Source of the DNA: Terrisporobacter petrolearius
GTDB lineage: Bacteria > Bacillota > Clostridia > Peptostreptococcales > Peptostreptococcaceae
Direction of reading: 5' to 3'
NCBI RefSeq assembly: GCF_020748185.1
Contig: NZ_JAHZMO010000001.1
Coordinates: forward strand, 1 to 64,000
Length of the DNA: 64,000 bases
Positions 35,615-43,664 of the stretch are shown here, piece by piece (positions within the stretch are counted from its first letter, which is position 1; each line of letters begins with the position of its first letter). The notes beneath the pieces were generated by a model that ran no database searches, was not told the origin of the DNA, and saw only the letters and a list, made by a program, of their open reading frames with translations. Made by a program: the position numbers and the translations under genes.

Positions 35615-35810
35615 AAAGTGAATTTTGAGCAAGGTCATTGCCTGAAATTCCATAGCGCCCACACAGTGGCTTAAAGCGATAGCAAAATGATTCGCACACA
35701 CAAAGTGATTTTTGAGCAAGGTCATTGCCTGAAGCGATAGCGAAGGCATCTCGTTGGCGATATGAAGTGTTTCGCCGACACGTCGCTCAAGCGAAGCGAA
35801 TTTTTTTTTA
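35615..35810 (+). repeat. Dispersed structured repeat, copy B (two units)
   Basis: Two units that each begin TGAGCAAGGTCATTGCCTGAA: 35624-35706 and 35707-35809. The second matches copy A (11193-11290) almost throughout. The first contains the stretch CATAGCGCCCACACAGTGGC, which reappears inverted in copy C (39511-39632). It lies directly after the transglutaminase-like gene. Confidence 0.8.
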
Positions 35811-35889
35811 TATATATTTATATAACCATATTGTTATAATTTTGTGACAACAAATGATATAATAAACTTGGATAAGGAGGAGGGAAAAT

Positions 35890-36267
35890 ATGACCGGATT
35901 ATATACAGATTTAATGATAGGAATACTTGCAATTGCTTTAGGTTATGCAACATTAAGATACAACTTGGGCCGCTATATAATTTTTGTTAGTGAGAAAAAA
36001 TATGATAATAAAAAAGTAGCTAAAGTATCAGGAACTCATATTATGGCATATGGATTTATTAGTATTATTTTATTAGTTGCTAGATACTTTACTATGGGTA
36101 ATAAGGTAGGAGATGCCTTAAACAAAGCAAGTATAGCAGTACTATTTATCATAGGTGCAATTATGTATTACAATATACGAAAATCTTGCAAAATTGAGAA
36201 AAAAGAAGAACCAGAAGTAAAGGGTGTAAAAAAGAAGAAAAAAAAGAAAAAGAAGAAAAGAAAATAA
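35890..36267 (+). CDS. Small membrane protein with poly-lysine tail
   Basis: The 125 residues hold three hydrophobic segments (about 6-22, 52-67 and 80-97) and end in a run of about twelve lysines. AAGGAGGAGGG precedes the ATG. No family is recognised. The basic tail should lie in the cytoplasm, where it could touch phospholipid heads or nucleic acid. It is followed by its own terminator. Confidence 0.6.
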   Translation: MTGLYTDLMIGILAIALGYATLRYNLGRYIIFVSEKKYDNKKVAKVSGTHIMAYGFISIILLVARYFTMGNKVGDALNKASIAVLFIIGAIMYYNIRKSCKIEKKEEPEVKGVKKKKKKKKKKRK

Positions 36268-36283
36268 ATGTTTTAAATTATAT

Positions 36284-36318
36284 GAAAGAGGCTATCTAAA
36301 AAAAGATAGTCTCTTTTT
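36284..36318 (+). terminator. Intrinsic terminator
   Basis: AAAGAGGCTATCT and AGATAGTCTCTTT form a stem with one G-U pair, followed by a T-run. Confidence 0.8.
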
Positions 36319-36364
36319 CTATGCAAATAGTCTATAATATAATTTGTGAAAGGAGATGATAATA

Positions 36365-36847
36365 GTGAAAAAAAGTATTTTCGCAGTGCTAGTTGTGATC
36401 TGGATGTTATTTATTTTTTCCATGTCATCACAAAATGGGGAAGTATCATCAAATACAAGTGGAAACACTATTAAAGTTGTTTTATCAATAGTACCAAAGT
36501 TTAGAGAACAACCAAAAGAAGTGCAAGACAATATTGTAGAAAGTCTTCAATTTATAGGTAGAAAAAGCGGTCATTTTATTGGATACATGATGCTTGGAGT
36601 TTTATCAATGTTGTTGCTTTTAAAGTTTAAGAATATAAATAAAAAGCCACTATTTGCGTTTTTCATATGTGTAATTTATGCCATATCTGATGAGATTCAT
36701 CAACTTTTTGTACCTGGAAGAACAGGTCAATTAAAAGATGTTATAATTGATTCATGTGGAAGTATTGTAGGAATTGCAATAGTTTTGGTGTTTATAAAAT
36801 TATTACAAATTAAGAGAAATAGGAAAAAGAGAATAAAATCTATATAA
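36365..36847 (+). CDS. VanZ-like membrane protein
   Basis: The 160-residue membrane protein belongs to the VanZ-like family: an N-terminal segment, MSSQNGEVSSNTS, then KSGHFIGYMMLGVLSMLLL, and DEIHQLFVPGRTGQLKDVIIDSCGS, which are the family's conserved stretches. VanZ itself gives low-level teicoplanin resistance; most family members have no known role. I chose the GTG at 36365; the ATG at 36356 touches the AAAGGAG site and is too close. Confidence 0.82.
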   Translation: MKKSIFAVLVVIWMLFIFSMSSQNGEVSSNTSGNTIKVVLSIVPKFREQPKEVQDNIVESLQFIGRKSGHFIGYMMLGVLSMLLLLKFKNINKKPLFAFFICVIYAISDEIHQLFVPGRTGQLKDVIIDSCGSIVGIAIVLVFIKLLQIKRNRKKRIKSI

Positions 36848-36909
36848 AAATTGCAAAATAAAAGGAACCATAAATAATAGTCAAATTATGAGAAGAAGGA
36901 GACAACTTT

Positions 36910-37311
36910 ATGGATAAAACCTTTATAACTATAAAAGACAGAAGTAATTTAGTTGAGTTTATGAAATATACAATTGTAGGATGTATTAATACGGCAGTCT
37001 ATTATTTGTCATATTTAATTTTTATGGATATATTCAAATTTTCATATAGGATTTCATTTGTTATGGGCTATGTGGTTAGTATTGTAGGATCATATTTTTT
37101 TAATACTTATTTTACATACAAACAAAAGCCTAACCTGAAAAAGTTTTTGCTTTTTCCTCTGACTTATGTGCCTAATTTTATTATTCAGTATTTTGGCATT
37201 ATTTTATTGGTGGACAAAATAAATATGAATAGTAAGTTGGCTCCTGTGGTTACAACACTAGTTGCCACTCCCATTACTTTTTTTGTGATGAAATACGTAA
37301 TAAAAAAATAG
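36910..37311 (+). CDS. GtrA-family membrane protein
   Basis: A protein of 133 residues with four membrane segments. FMKYTIVGCINTAVYYLSYLIF and GYVVSIVGSYFFNTYFTYK are the GtrA family motifs. GtrA proteins are thought to flip lipid-linked sugars for decoration of wall or surface polymers, usually with a glycosyltransferase. None lies next to it here; the polysaccharide locus starts 4 kb downstream. AGAAGGAGA precedes the ATG. Confidence 0.82.
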   Translation: MDKTFITIKDRSNLVEFMKYTIVGCINTAVYYLSYLIFMDIFKFSYRISFVMGYVVSIVGSYFFNTYFTYKQKPNLKKFLLFPLTYVPNFIIQYFGIILLVDKINMNSKLAPVVTTLVATPITFFVMKYVIKK

Positions 37312-37316
37312 ATTAA

Positions 37317-37343
37317 AACACCGACCCTTGAGGTGGGTGTTTT
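37317..37343 (+). terminator. Intrinsic terminator after the gtrA-like gene
   Basis: AAACACC and GGTGTTT flank a further CC/GG pairing with one mismatch, ending in a T-run. Confidence 0.6.
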
Positions 37344-37365
37344 GTTGTACCATGGAGGTGATTTT

Positions 37366-38847
37366 ATGGATAGCAGAATTGTAAAGCTAAAAACCTTGGA
37401 GTTGGAAAACTTTAAAAATGTAAAGTATGGAAAAATTGATTTTAAAGAAGACAAGGAGTCGGGAGATATATCTAATATATTAGGAATATATGGTCAAAAT
37501 GGATCGGGAAAAACATCTGTTATAAATGCTCTACATCTTTTTAGAATGGTTATTTCAGGTCAACCATTGAATCCTAATTTTTGTAACTTTATTTCTTGTG
37601 ACGCCAAATCTGCAGGAATTAGCTTAGAATTTAGGTTGACTGATAAAACTGAAGTATACAGGGTGATCTATAAGTTTGAACTAAGAAAAACTTATAAAAA
37701 GGGCGCTTTTTCACAGGATTTAAGTACAGAATATGACAAAATACTAGAACTAAACCAAAGTGAAGGTGCTAGTATAGAGGATGACAAAGACATAACAGTA
37801 GAAATTTTTAGAGAAAAGTTAACTTATTCCAAGTGGGACGAAAACCAGTGGAGAAAAAGTATAACAATTGTGGACTATGATATGGATGATAATGATTATA
37901 CTTTTAGGCCGATAAGAAATTATAAAGATGCAGCAAACTCCACGGATAAGAAGGTGAGGTTTGGTATTGCAAAGGGGCTATCCCAAGAAAACTCAACATC
38001 ATTTATTTTTAACCCAAAGACATTTTCTCTTTTGTTAACTTCTTTTGCAAAAACTAACCCAGAAAACAGCAAGATTATGGCTATACTAAGGAACTTTGCC
38101 ATATTCAACCTTTTTGTTATACAAAATGATGAGCTGGGCGCCATAACAAGTAACAGAATGATTCCTATTAGTTTTATGCTAGAAAACAAAAAGGCAAATA
38201 AGAGAGGAAGTATTGGACTAAACTTATTTGAGGTTTCTGTAATTGATATGGATAAATTTGAAACAGTTAATAAAATTTTGGAACAAATAAATGTGGTCTT
38301 AAATACTTTAGTTCCAAAATTAAAGATAGAAATAAAAAATTATGGTAAGGAAACTTTAAAAAATTCAAAAGAAGCATTTAAGGTGGAACTTTTGTCAGTA
38401 AAAAATGGAAGAAAAATTCCTTTGAAATACGAGTCAGAAGGAATTAAAAAAATTATCTCCATATTAAGTGTATTAATAGGAATGTATAATAATGAAAATA
38501 TTTTGGTGGCAATAGACGAGTTAGATGCTGGTATTTTTGAATATTTATTAGGTGAAATCCTTGAAATTTTAAGCAAAAGTGCTAAGGGTCAACTTATTTT
38601 CACATCCCATAACCTAAGGGCTTTGGAAAAGTTGAACAAGGATTTAGTCGTATTTACAACAACAAATGAAAACAATAGATATATAAGTTTAAACAATACA
38701 AAAACAGGTAATAATCTTCGAGATTTTTACTACAGAGGTATTATGCTTGGAGGACAGAAAGAAGATTTGTACGATGAGACTAATAAATATGAGATAAACT
38801 ATGCTTTTAGGAAGGCATGGATGATTGGAAATAATGATAAAGACTAA
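37366..38847 (+). CDS. AAA (ABC/SMC-type) ATPase of a two-gene ATPase-TOPRIM pair
   Basis: The 493-residue ATPase of the AAA_15/OLD-like kind has Walker A GQNGSGKT (43-50), the SEGIKKI signature region near 363, Walker B VAIDELDAG (D384, E385), and a late TSHNLRALEKL with the switch histidine. It has no nuclease domain of its own. The ATG at 37366 has GGAGGTG (37354-37360). It overlaps the next gene, whose product carries TOPRIM-like motifs. Split ATPase/TOPRIM pairs occur in phage defence (OLD relatives, PARIS). That role is inferred from architecture. Confidence 0.78.
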   Translation: MDSRIVKLKTLELENFKNVKYGKIDFKEDKESGDISNILGIYGQNGSGKTSVINALHLFRMVISGQPLNPNFCNFISCDAKSAGISLEFRLTDKTEVYRVIYKFELRKTYKKGAFSQDLSTEYDKILELNQSEGASIEDDKDITVEIFREKLTYSKWDENQWRKSITIVDYDMDDNDYTFRPIRNYKDAANSTDKKVRFGIAKGLSQENSTSFIFNPKTFSLLLTSFAKTNPENSKIMAILRNFAIFNLFVIQNDELGAITSNRMIPISFMLENKKANKRGSIGLNLFEVSVIDMDKFETVNKILEQINVVLNTLVPKLKIEIKNYGKETLKNSKEAFKVELLSVKNGRKIPLKYESEGIKKIISILSVLIGMYNNENILVAIDELDAGIFEYLLGEILEILSKSAKGQLIFTSHNLRALEKLNKDLVVFTTTNENNRYISLNNTKTGNNLRDFYYRGIMLGGQKEDLYDETNKYEINYAFRKAWMIGNNDKD

Positions 38848-39529
38848 GAAAATAATCCTATTTATAGTAGAAGGAATCACCGATGAAATGTCTCTAAGTT
38901 TAATTCTGTCAAAATTAGTACAAGACTGTAGTGTTCAGTTTCAAATAATAAATCAAGATATAACAGCAGATTTTAATTCTAATTGTCAAAATATTATTAG
39001 AAAAATTGACAGTCAAGTAAAGCAGTTTTTGTCACAAAACAACGGTTTGAAAAAAACAGATATAAAAGAAATAATTCATTTAGTAGATACAGATGGCGCA
39101 TTTATAAAAGAAGACTTTGTTGTGGAAGATATGAAACAGGAGAAAACTTTTTATACTCACAACTCTATTGTTACAAATAAAAGAGATTTAATAGTAGAAA
39201 GAAATGAAAGAAAGAGCAATATATTAAACAAACTTTATCAAACTAGTCATATTGGGCGAATTGGATACAAAGTTTACTTTTTTTCTTGTAATTTAGAACA
39301 TGTACTTCATAACTTACAAAACGCACCATACAATAAAAAACGTGTATATTCCTATGATTTTGTGGATAAATACGTGGGATGTGAAAAGAAGTTTGTGGAT
39401 TTCTTAAGTTGTAATGACTTTACAGCCAAAGGTGATTACAAAGAAACATGGCAATTTATAAAAGAGGATAGTAACTCCTTAAATAGATATTGTAATTTTC
39501 ATCTTTATTTTAATTCATGTCGCCAATGA
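38834..39529 (+). CDS. TOPRIM-like partner of the AAA ATPase
   Basis: The 231 residues begin with IILFIVEGITDEMSLSLILSKL, where E13 and the following D17/E18 fit the first acidic motif of a TOPRIM fold. LVDTDGAF supplies D85 and D87 of the second. The middle part has charged patches (KRDLIVERNERK) and a Cys-His region (FFSCNLEHVLH). The first 14 bases overlap the ATPase gene. The last residues, about NSCRQ, are read from a dispersed repeat that starts near 39511, so the C-terminus may have been changed by it. A nuclease or RNA-cleaving effector is the best guess. Confidence 0.6.
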   Translation: MIKTKKIILFIVEGITDEMSLSLILSKLVQDCSVQFQIINQDITADFNSNCQNIIRKIDSQVKQFLSQNNGLKKTDIKEIIHLVDTDGAFIKEDFVVEDMKQEKTFYTHNSIVTNKRDLIVERNERKSNILNKLYQTSHIGRIGYKVYFFSCNLEHVLHNLQNAPYNKKRVYSYDFVDKYVGCEKKFVDFLSCNDFTAKGDYKETWQFIKEDSNSLNRYCNFHLYFNSCRQ

Positions 39530-39632
39530 CTTATCTTCGAGCCACGTGTGGGCGAATCATTTTGCTACCGCTTTAAGCCACTGCGTGGGCGCTATGAAAT
39601 TTCAGATAAGTCCGTTGCTAAAAATGAATTGA
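39511..39632 (-). repeat. Dispersed structured repeat, copy C (inverted)
   Basis: GCGAATCATTTTGCTACCGC and the following GCGTGGGCGCTATG match copy B (35640-35700) read backward. The ends, TTAATTCATGTCGCC and its partial inverse near AAAATGAATTGA, form an imperfect terminal inverted repeat. It covers the stop codon of the TOPRIM-like gene. Confidence 0.7.
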
Positions 39633-39664
39633 AAAAGTGGCCCAAATATGAGTAAATGAAAAAT

Positions 39665-39690
39665 GGACAACCTTGGGGAGGTTGTCCTTT
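39665..39690 (+). terminator. Hairpin terminator after the ATPase-TOPRIM pair
   Basis: GGACAACCT and AGGTTGTCC (39665-39673 and 39679-39687) with a TGGGG loop are followed by TTT. Confidence 0.7.
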
Positions 39691-39844
39691 AATATTAAAT
39701 AATATGTAAACTTAAGAATGGACTATATCATATAGTTATCATTCGAGCCTAAAATAATTATAGTCCAAATACATTTTAAATGTAACTATATTCATATTAT
39801 TTCTTAAAAAAAATAACCTTTTCATATACAAAGTTATAATAAAG

Positions 39845-39877
39845 ACCTACCTGTAACGAATTACAGGTAGGTTTTTA
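39845..39877. terminator. Terminator downstream of the phosphoesterase gene
   Basis: ACCTACCTGTAA and TTACAGGTAGGT form a 12-bp stem around CGAA. The T-run is strong on the plus strand and weaker on the minus strand. The rest of 39691-39844 holds only AT-rich sequence. Confidence 0.75.
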
Positions 39878-39879
39878 CT

Positions 39880-40773
39880 TTATTTGTTATTTAGGATAAT
39901 AACATTTACTTCAGGAGGGTTAAACACCCTTTTGAGTATAGAGTCTCCAAGTCCAGTACTAACATTCATATATGAGTTATTTATTTTGTAAATGCCTTTA
40001 TCATATTTTGGGAAAAAGGTTCTGTCAGGGCTGAAAAGGCCACCTACTAAAGGTATTCTGATTATGCCGCCGTGAACATGACCTGAAAGTACTAGATCAA
40101 ATCCCATGTTGGCGAAAGTTTGAAAATATTTGGGGTCATGGCAAAGCATTATATTGAATTTTGTTTTGTCTAAGTTGATAGATTGATAATATTCGTCTTT
40201 TTCCATAGAGTCAAAGTATACACCGTAAATATTTATAAAGTCATTGTAGTTTTGTAGAACGGAATTTTCTACAAATGTTACTCCTAGGGATTCAAGTTTC
40301 TTTCTATACCTATTATATGCGTTGTTTTTGCTACGATCTCTAGTTTTATAGTCATCACCGTTGTAGATAATGTCCTTTCCTTCTTCGTGATTTCCAGAAA
40401 CATAGACTATTTTATAATTTGTAGCTAGTTTAGAAAGTAGTTGATAAGGAACAAGATTTTCTTCATTCATGTCTATGGAAATATCTGACACAGTAAACAT
40501 GTCTCCTGTAACAAGAATTAGATCAGGATTAATTTCTTTGATTGAATTTATTAACTTTTCATTGTTTGTTCCAAATTCTTTGCTATGTAAATCTGAAAGT
40601 TGAAGTATTTTATAATCTTCAAGTGATTTTAGCAACTTTTTGTATGTTAAAGTTTCTTCTTTTATAACAAAGTTTTTATTCATTTTATTGTTTATACCTA
40701 TTATTGTAAAAATACTTAGTATTATAAGGATGACTGTCCAAATCCAAATATTTTTTTTCTTTATATTTTTCAA
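39880..40773 (-). CDS. Membrane-anchored metallophosphoesterase
   Basis: A calcineurin-like phosphoesterase of 297 residues. An N-terminal membrane segment (about 8-27) is followed by all metal-site motifs: SDLHSKEFG, LVTGDMF, VSGNHEEG, MLCHDP and LSGHVHGGI. The type with a leading membrane helix resembles YkuE/YaeI proteins, which act on phosphodiesters of lipids at the membrane. The TTG start follows AAGGAAGG by 6 bases. Substrate unknown. Confidence 0.85.
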   Translation of the reverse strand: MKNIKKKNIWIWTVILIILSIFTIIGINNKMNKNFVIKEETLTYKKLLKSLEDYKILQLSDLHSKEFGTNNEKLINSIKEINPDLILVTGDMFTVSDISIDMNEENLVPYQLLSKLATNYKIVYVSGNHEEGKDIIYNGDDYKTRDRSKNNAYNRYRKKLESLGVTFVENSVLQNYNDFINIYGVYFDSMEKDEYYQSINLDKTKFNIMLCHDPKYFQTFANMGFDLVLSGHVHGGIIRIPLVGGLFSPDRTFFPKYDKGIYKINNSYMNVSTGLGDSILKRVFNPPEVNVIILNNK

Positions 40774-41509
40774 TAGTACCTTCCTTTCGTAATATTTATC
40801 TCAAGATTTGATTCTTTAAAATATATATATCTAAATAAATATTTTTCTCATGTAATTATTATATTATACTTGAAAAGCTTCTAGAAGATAAAAAATTTAG
40901 TGTAAAACAATGTGATTTTATACTTAGAATGTTAAAAAAAATTTTGTTTAAGCCGTAATATAAAAATATACTATAAAATTTCATGTGAAAAAAATGAAGG
41001 AATATGTAAAAAAAAATTAAAATAAAATACAAATTATAATTTGTGTGTAAAGTAAAATGTATTTCATAAAATGCTAATGTCAAAATTTGAAAGAGATTAG
41101 ATGGATATAAACGGTAGGAAGACTTTTAGATAAATAGAAGGGGATTTTTAGTGGTTATAAAATTCACAAATGTTGAAATTACGACAATTGTCGACAATGA
41201 CAAAAATCCTTTTATGTATATAAAATGATTCATAAAATTGTAATAAATAGGAATATATGCTAGACTTTTCCTTAGACAAATAAGGCGAAAGTATATAAAA
41301 AATGAAAATTAAAATATATTTTAACATAAATTAAAGTTTATTTTGAATTTGTGTAATTAAATTAAGGTCTACTAAAGTTTTGGTTATTATTTTTGTAAAA
41401 TAATATGGAATTCATTTAAATATATATTTTGAAATAAAGGTTGACCAAATATGAAAACACGAATATAAATATAAAAACATATTTTAAAATAAGTTATATT
41501 GGAGGAATT
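40774..41509 (+). promoter_or_regulatory. Long AT-rich leader of the polysaccharide locus
   Basis: These 736 bases have no credible gene. They hold a perfect palindrome CGACAATTGTCG (41182-41193), and a hairpin with interrupted stem at 41264-41292 (ACTTT/AAAGT and CCTTA/TAAGG around GACAAA). Such a long gap before a capsule operon suggests promoter control or a structured leader, but no known riboswitch is recognised. Confidence 0.4.
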
Positions 41510-42181
41510 ATGGAAGAAACAATTGATTTAAGGGAGTATTTCTTTATGCTAAAGAAAAAAATGTGGATAATAGCACTTTCTGCAATAATTTGTGGAGTAA
41601 TAAGTGGATTAGTTAGTTTTTTTGTTTTAACGCCTATATATGAAGCAAATACTACTCTTATAGTTAACAAAGAAGTAGAAAATGAAACTACACAGATGAC
41701 AACAAGCGACGATTTAAACTTTGTACAAAAACTGGCAGTTACTTATGGGGAGATAATCAAATCAAAATCAGTTATCACGTCAACTATAAAAAAGTTGAAT
41801 TTAGATATGACCTATGAAGAACTTTCAGAGGCAGTTTCAGTTACTAATGTGGCTGATACTCAAATTATAAAAATATCTGTACAACATAAAAATCCAAAGG
41901 TAGCAGCAACAATCTGTAATACTATTCCAGAGATATTTTCTACAGAGGCACAAAGGATAGTAAAGGCAAGTGGAACAGAAGTAATAGACAAGGCAACATT
42001 GCCAGAGGAACCAATTAAACCAAATAAAAAAATGAATATACTTATAGCGACTGTATTAGGAGTAATGATTAGTGTATTTGTTGTATTTTTAAGAGAAGCA
42101 CTAAACACAAAAATAAAAGAGCCAAAAGATATAGAAGAAAAATTAGGATTACCAGTATATGGCGTAATTCCTAAGTTTTAA
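41510..42181 (+). CDS. Polysaccharide chain-length regulator (Wzz/CpsC-like)
   Basis: The 223-residue membrane protein has two membrane segments (about 22-42 and 175-195) around an extracellular Wzz domain. EETIDLREYFFMLKKKMWII at the start and PEEPIKPNKKMNI before the second segment are typical CpsC/YveK features. It works with the BY-kinase encoded 16 bases later to set polymer length. I chose the ATG at 41510, four bases after GGAGGAATT begins its site; an ORF start at 41441 lacks one. Confidence 0.88.
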   Translation: MEETIDLREYFFMLKKKMWIIALSAIICGVISGLVSFFVLTPIYEANTTLIVNKEVENETTQMTTSDDLNFVQKLAVTYGEIIKSKSVITSTIKKLNLDMTYEELSEAVSVTNVADTQIIKISVQHKNPKVAATICNTIPEIFSTEAQRIVKASGTEVIDKATLPEEPIKPNKKMNILIATVLGVMISVFVVFLREALNTKIKEPKDIEEKLGLPVYGVIPKF

Positions 42182-42197
42182 TAGGGGGGTTATAGAT

Positions 42198-42944
42198 ATG
42201 GCGAAAATTAAGGATTTAGATCCGAAATCACCTTTGGCAGAGGCATATAGAACAGTTAGAACTAATATAAGCTTTGCTGATATAGATAATAATTTAATAA
42301 CTATTATGTTTACAAGTACAAAGCAAAATGAAGGAAAAAGTACAACTATATGTCACGTAGCTCATGCGTTTTCTAGATTGGAAAATACGAAAGTTTTAGT
42401 TGTAGATTTGGATTTGAGAAATCCAAGTGTTCATAAGATGTTTGGCATAGGAAACACTTATGGAGTTATGGATTATCTTAAAAATACAAGGGATTTAGAA
42501 AAATGCATTAATAAAGTGGAAGAAAATATCCATGTATTAACTCCAGGGGCTATACCACCTAATCCAACGGAAATTTTATCTTCAAAAAAAATGCAAAACT
42601 TTATAAAAGATGTTGAAAGCAAATATGATTATGTATTTATAGATGCTCCTCCAGTGGGAATCGTGTCTGATGGAATAATCATATCTAAATATACAGATGG
42701 TGTTATGTTTGTTGTGGGGGCAAACGAGACTGATATAAATCATACTAAAGAAGTTATTGAAAATATGAGAAAGTCTGATGTTAATATAATAGGTTCAATT
42801 TTAAATAAGTATGATATGGAAAATAATGCATATGGCTATTATGGCTATTATTATCAACAAGATGATGGAAAACATGGAAGAAAAAATAAGAAAAAGAAAA
42901 AAGCAGGATTATTTGGGAAGAAAAAGCTGAATTCGGTTAAGTAG
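42198..42944 (+). CDS. Bacterial tyrosine kinase (CpsD/YwqD-like)
   Basis: The 248-residue BY-kinase has Walker A STKQNEGKSTT, Walker A' VLVVDLDLRNP and Walker B YVFIDAPP. Its tail has a tyrosine cluster (YGYYGYYYQ, near 214-222) for autophosphorylation, then a lysine-rich end. With the chain-length protein it controls polymerisation and export. The PHP-type tyrosine phosphatase that usually completes this trio is not found in the window. Confidence 0.9.
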   Translation: MAKIKDLDPKSPLAEAYRTVRTNISFADIDNNLITIMFTSTKQNEGKSTTICHVAHAFSRLENTKVLVVDLDLRNPSVHKMFGIGNTYGVMDYLKNTRDLEKCINKVEENIHVLTPGAIPPNPTEILSSKKMQNFIKDVESKYDYVFIDAPPVGIVSDGIIISKYTDGVMFVVGANETDINHTKEVIENMRKSDVNIIGSILNKYDMENNAYGYYGYYYQQDDGKHGRKNKKKKKAGLFGKKKLNSVK

Positions 42945-42986
42945 TAGGGATTGGTAAAATTTTTATATGGGGGGATAGGTAGAAAT

Positions 42987-43649
42987 ATGGATGTGAATGT
43001 TAACAAAACTAGGAACTACGAGATGGTAGAGCCTAGAAAAGGAATTATTTATTTATTTTTAAAAAGAACAATTGACATTCTAGGATCTGGTATTGGTTTA
43101 ATAATATTGTCACCAATTTTTATTTTAGTAGCCTTAGCAATAAAGATAGAAGATCCTAAGGGAAAAGTATTTTTTGCACAAGAAAGATGTGGAAAAAACA
43201 ATAAATTATTTAAAATGTATAAATTCAGAAGCATGATAAGTAATGCGGAAGAATTACTAGAAGAGTTGATTTGTGAAAATGAAATGGACGGGCCAGTTTT
43301 TAAGATAAAAGAAGATCCAAGGATAACAAAGGTAGGAAGATTTATTAGAAAAACTAGTATAGATGAGTTACCTCAACTATTCAATATACTTATGGGAGAT
43401 ATGAGTATAGTTGGACCAAGACCGGCTATTCCGCATGAGGTAGCAGAGTATAACGAATATCAGAAACAAAGATTACTTGTAAAACCTGGCCTGACTTGTA
43501 TATGGCAAGTAAGTGGCAGAAATAGTATAGGTTTTGATGAGTGGGTAGATATGGATTTGGAATATATAGAGAAGAGAAATTTATGGATGGATATAAAGTT
43601 GATATTTAAAACTGTTGGGGTTTTATTTGGAGACGATAATGCATCATAA
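42987..43649 (+). CDS. Initiating sugar-phosphate transferase
   Basis: Transfers a sugar 1-phosphate to undecaprenyl phosphate, the first step of the polymer repeat unit. The 220 residues have one membrane segment (about 24-48) and the family blocks FKMYKFRSMI, RKTSIDELPQLFNILMGDMS, IVGPRP and KPGLTCIWQVSGRN. The ATG at 42987 follows GGGGGGATAGG; a TTG at 42951 is less likely. This is the small, single-span type of enzyme. Confidence 0.9.
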   Translation: MDVNVNKTRNYEMVEPRKGIIYLFLKRTIDILGSGIGLIILSPIFILVALAIKIEDPKGKVFFAQERCGKNNKLFKMYKFRSMISNAEELLEELICENEMDGPVFKIKEDPRITKVGRFIRKTSIDELPQLFNILMGDMSIVGPRPAIPHEVAEYNEYQKQRLLVKPGLTCIWQVSGRNSIGFDEWVDMDLEYIEKRNLWMDIKLIFKTVGVLFGDDNAS

Positions 43650-43664
43650 GGGGGTTGTGTAAAA

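Noticed and set aside
41264..41292. Riboswitch in the leader of the polysaccharide locus
   Set aside because: One hairpin is seen, but no known riboswitch core (GEMM, purine, SAM or others) could be recognised.
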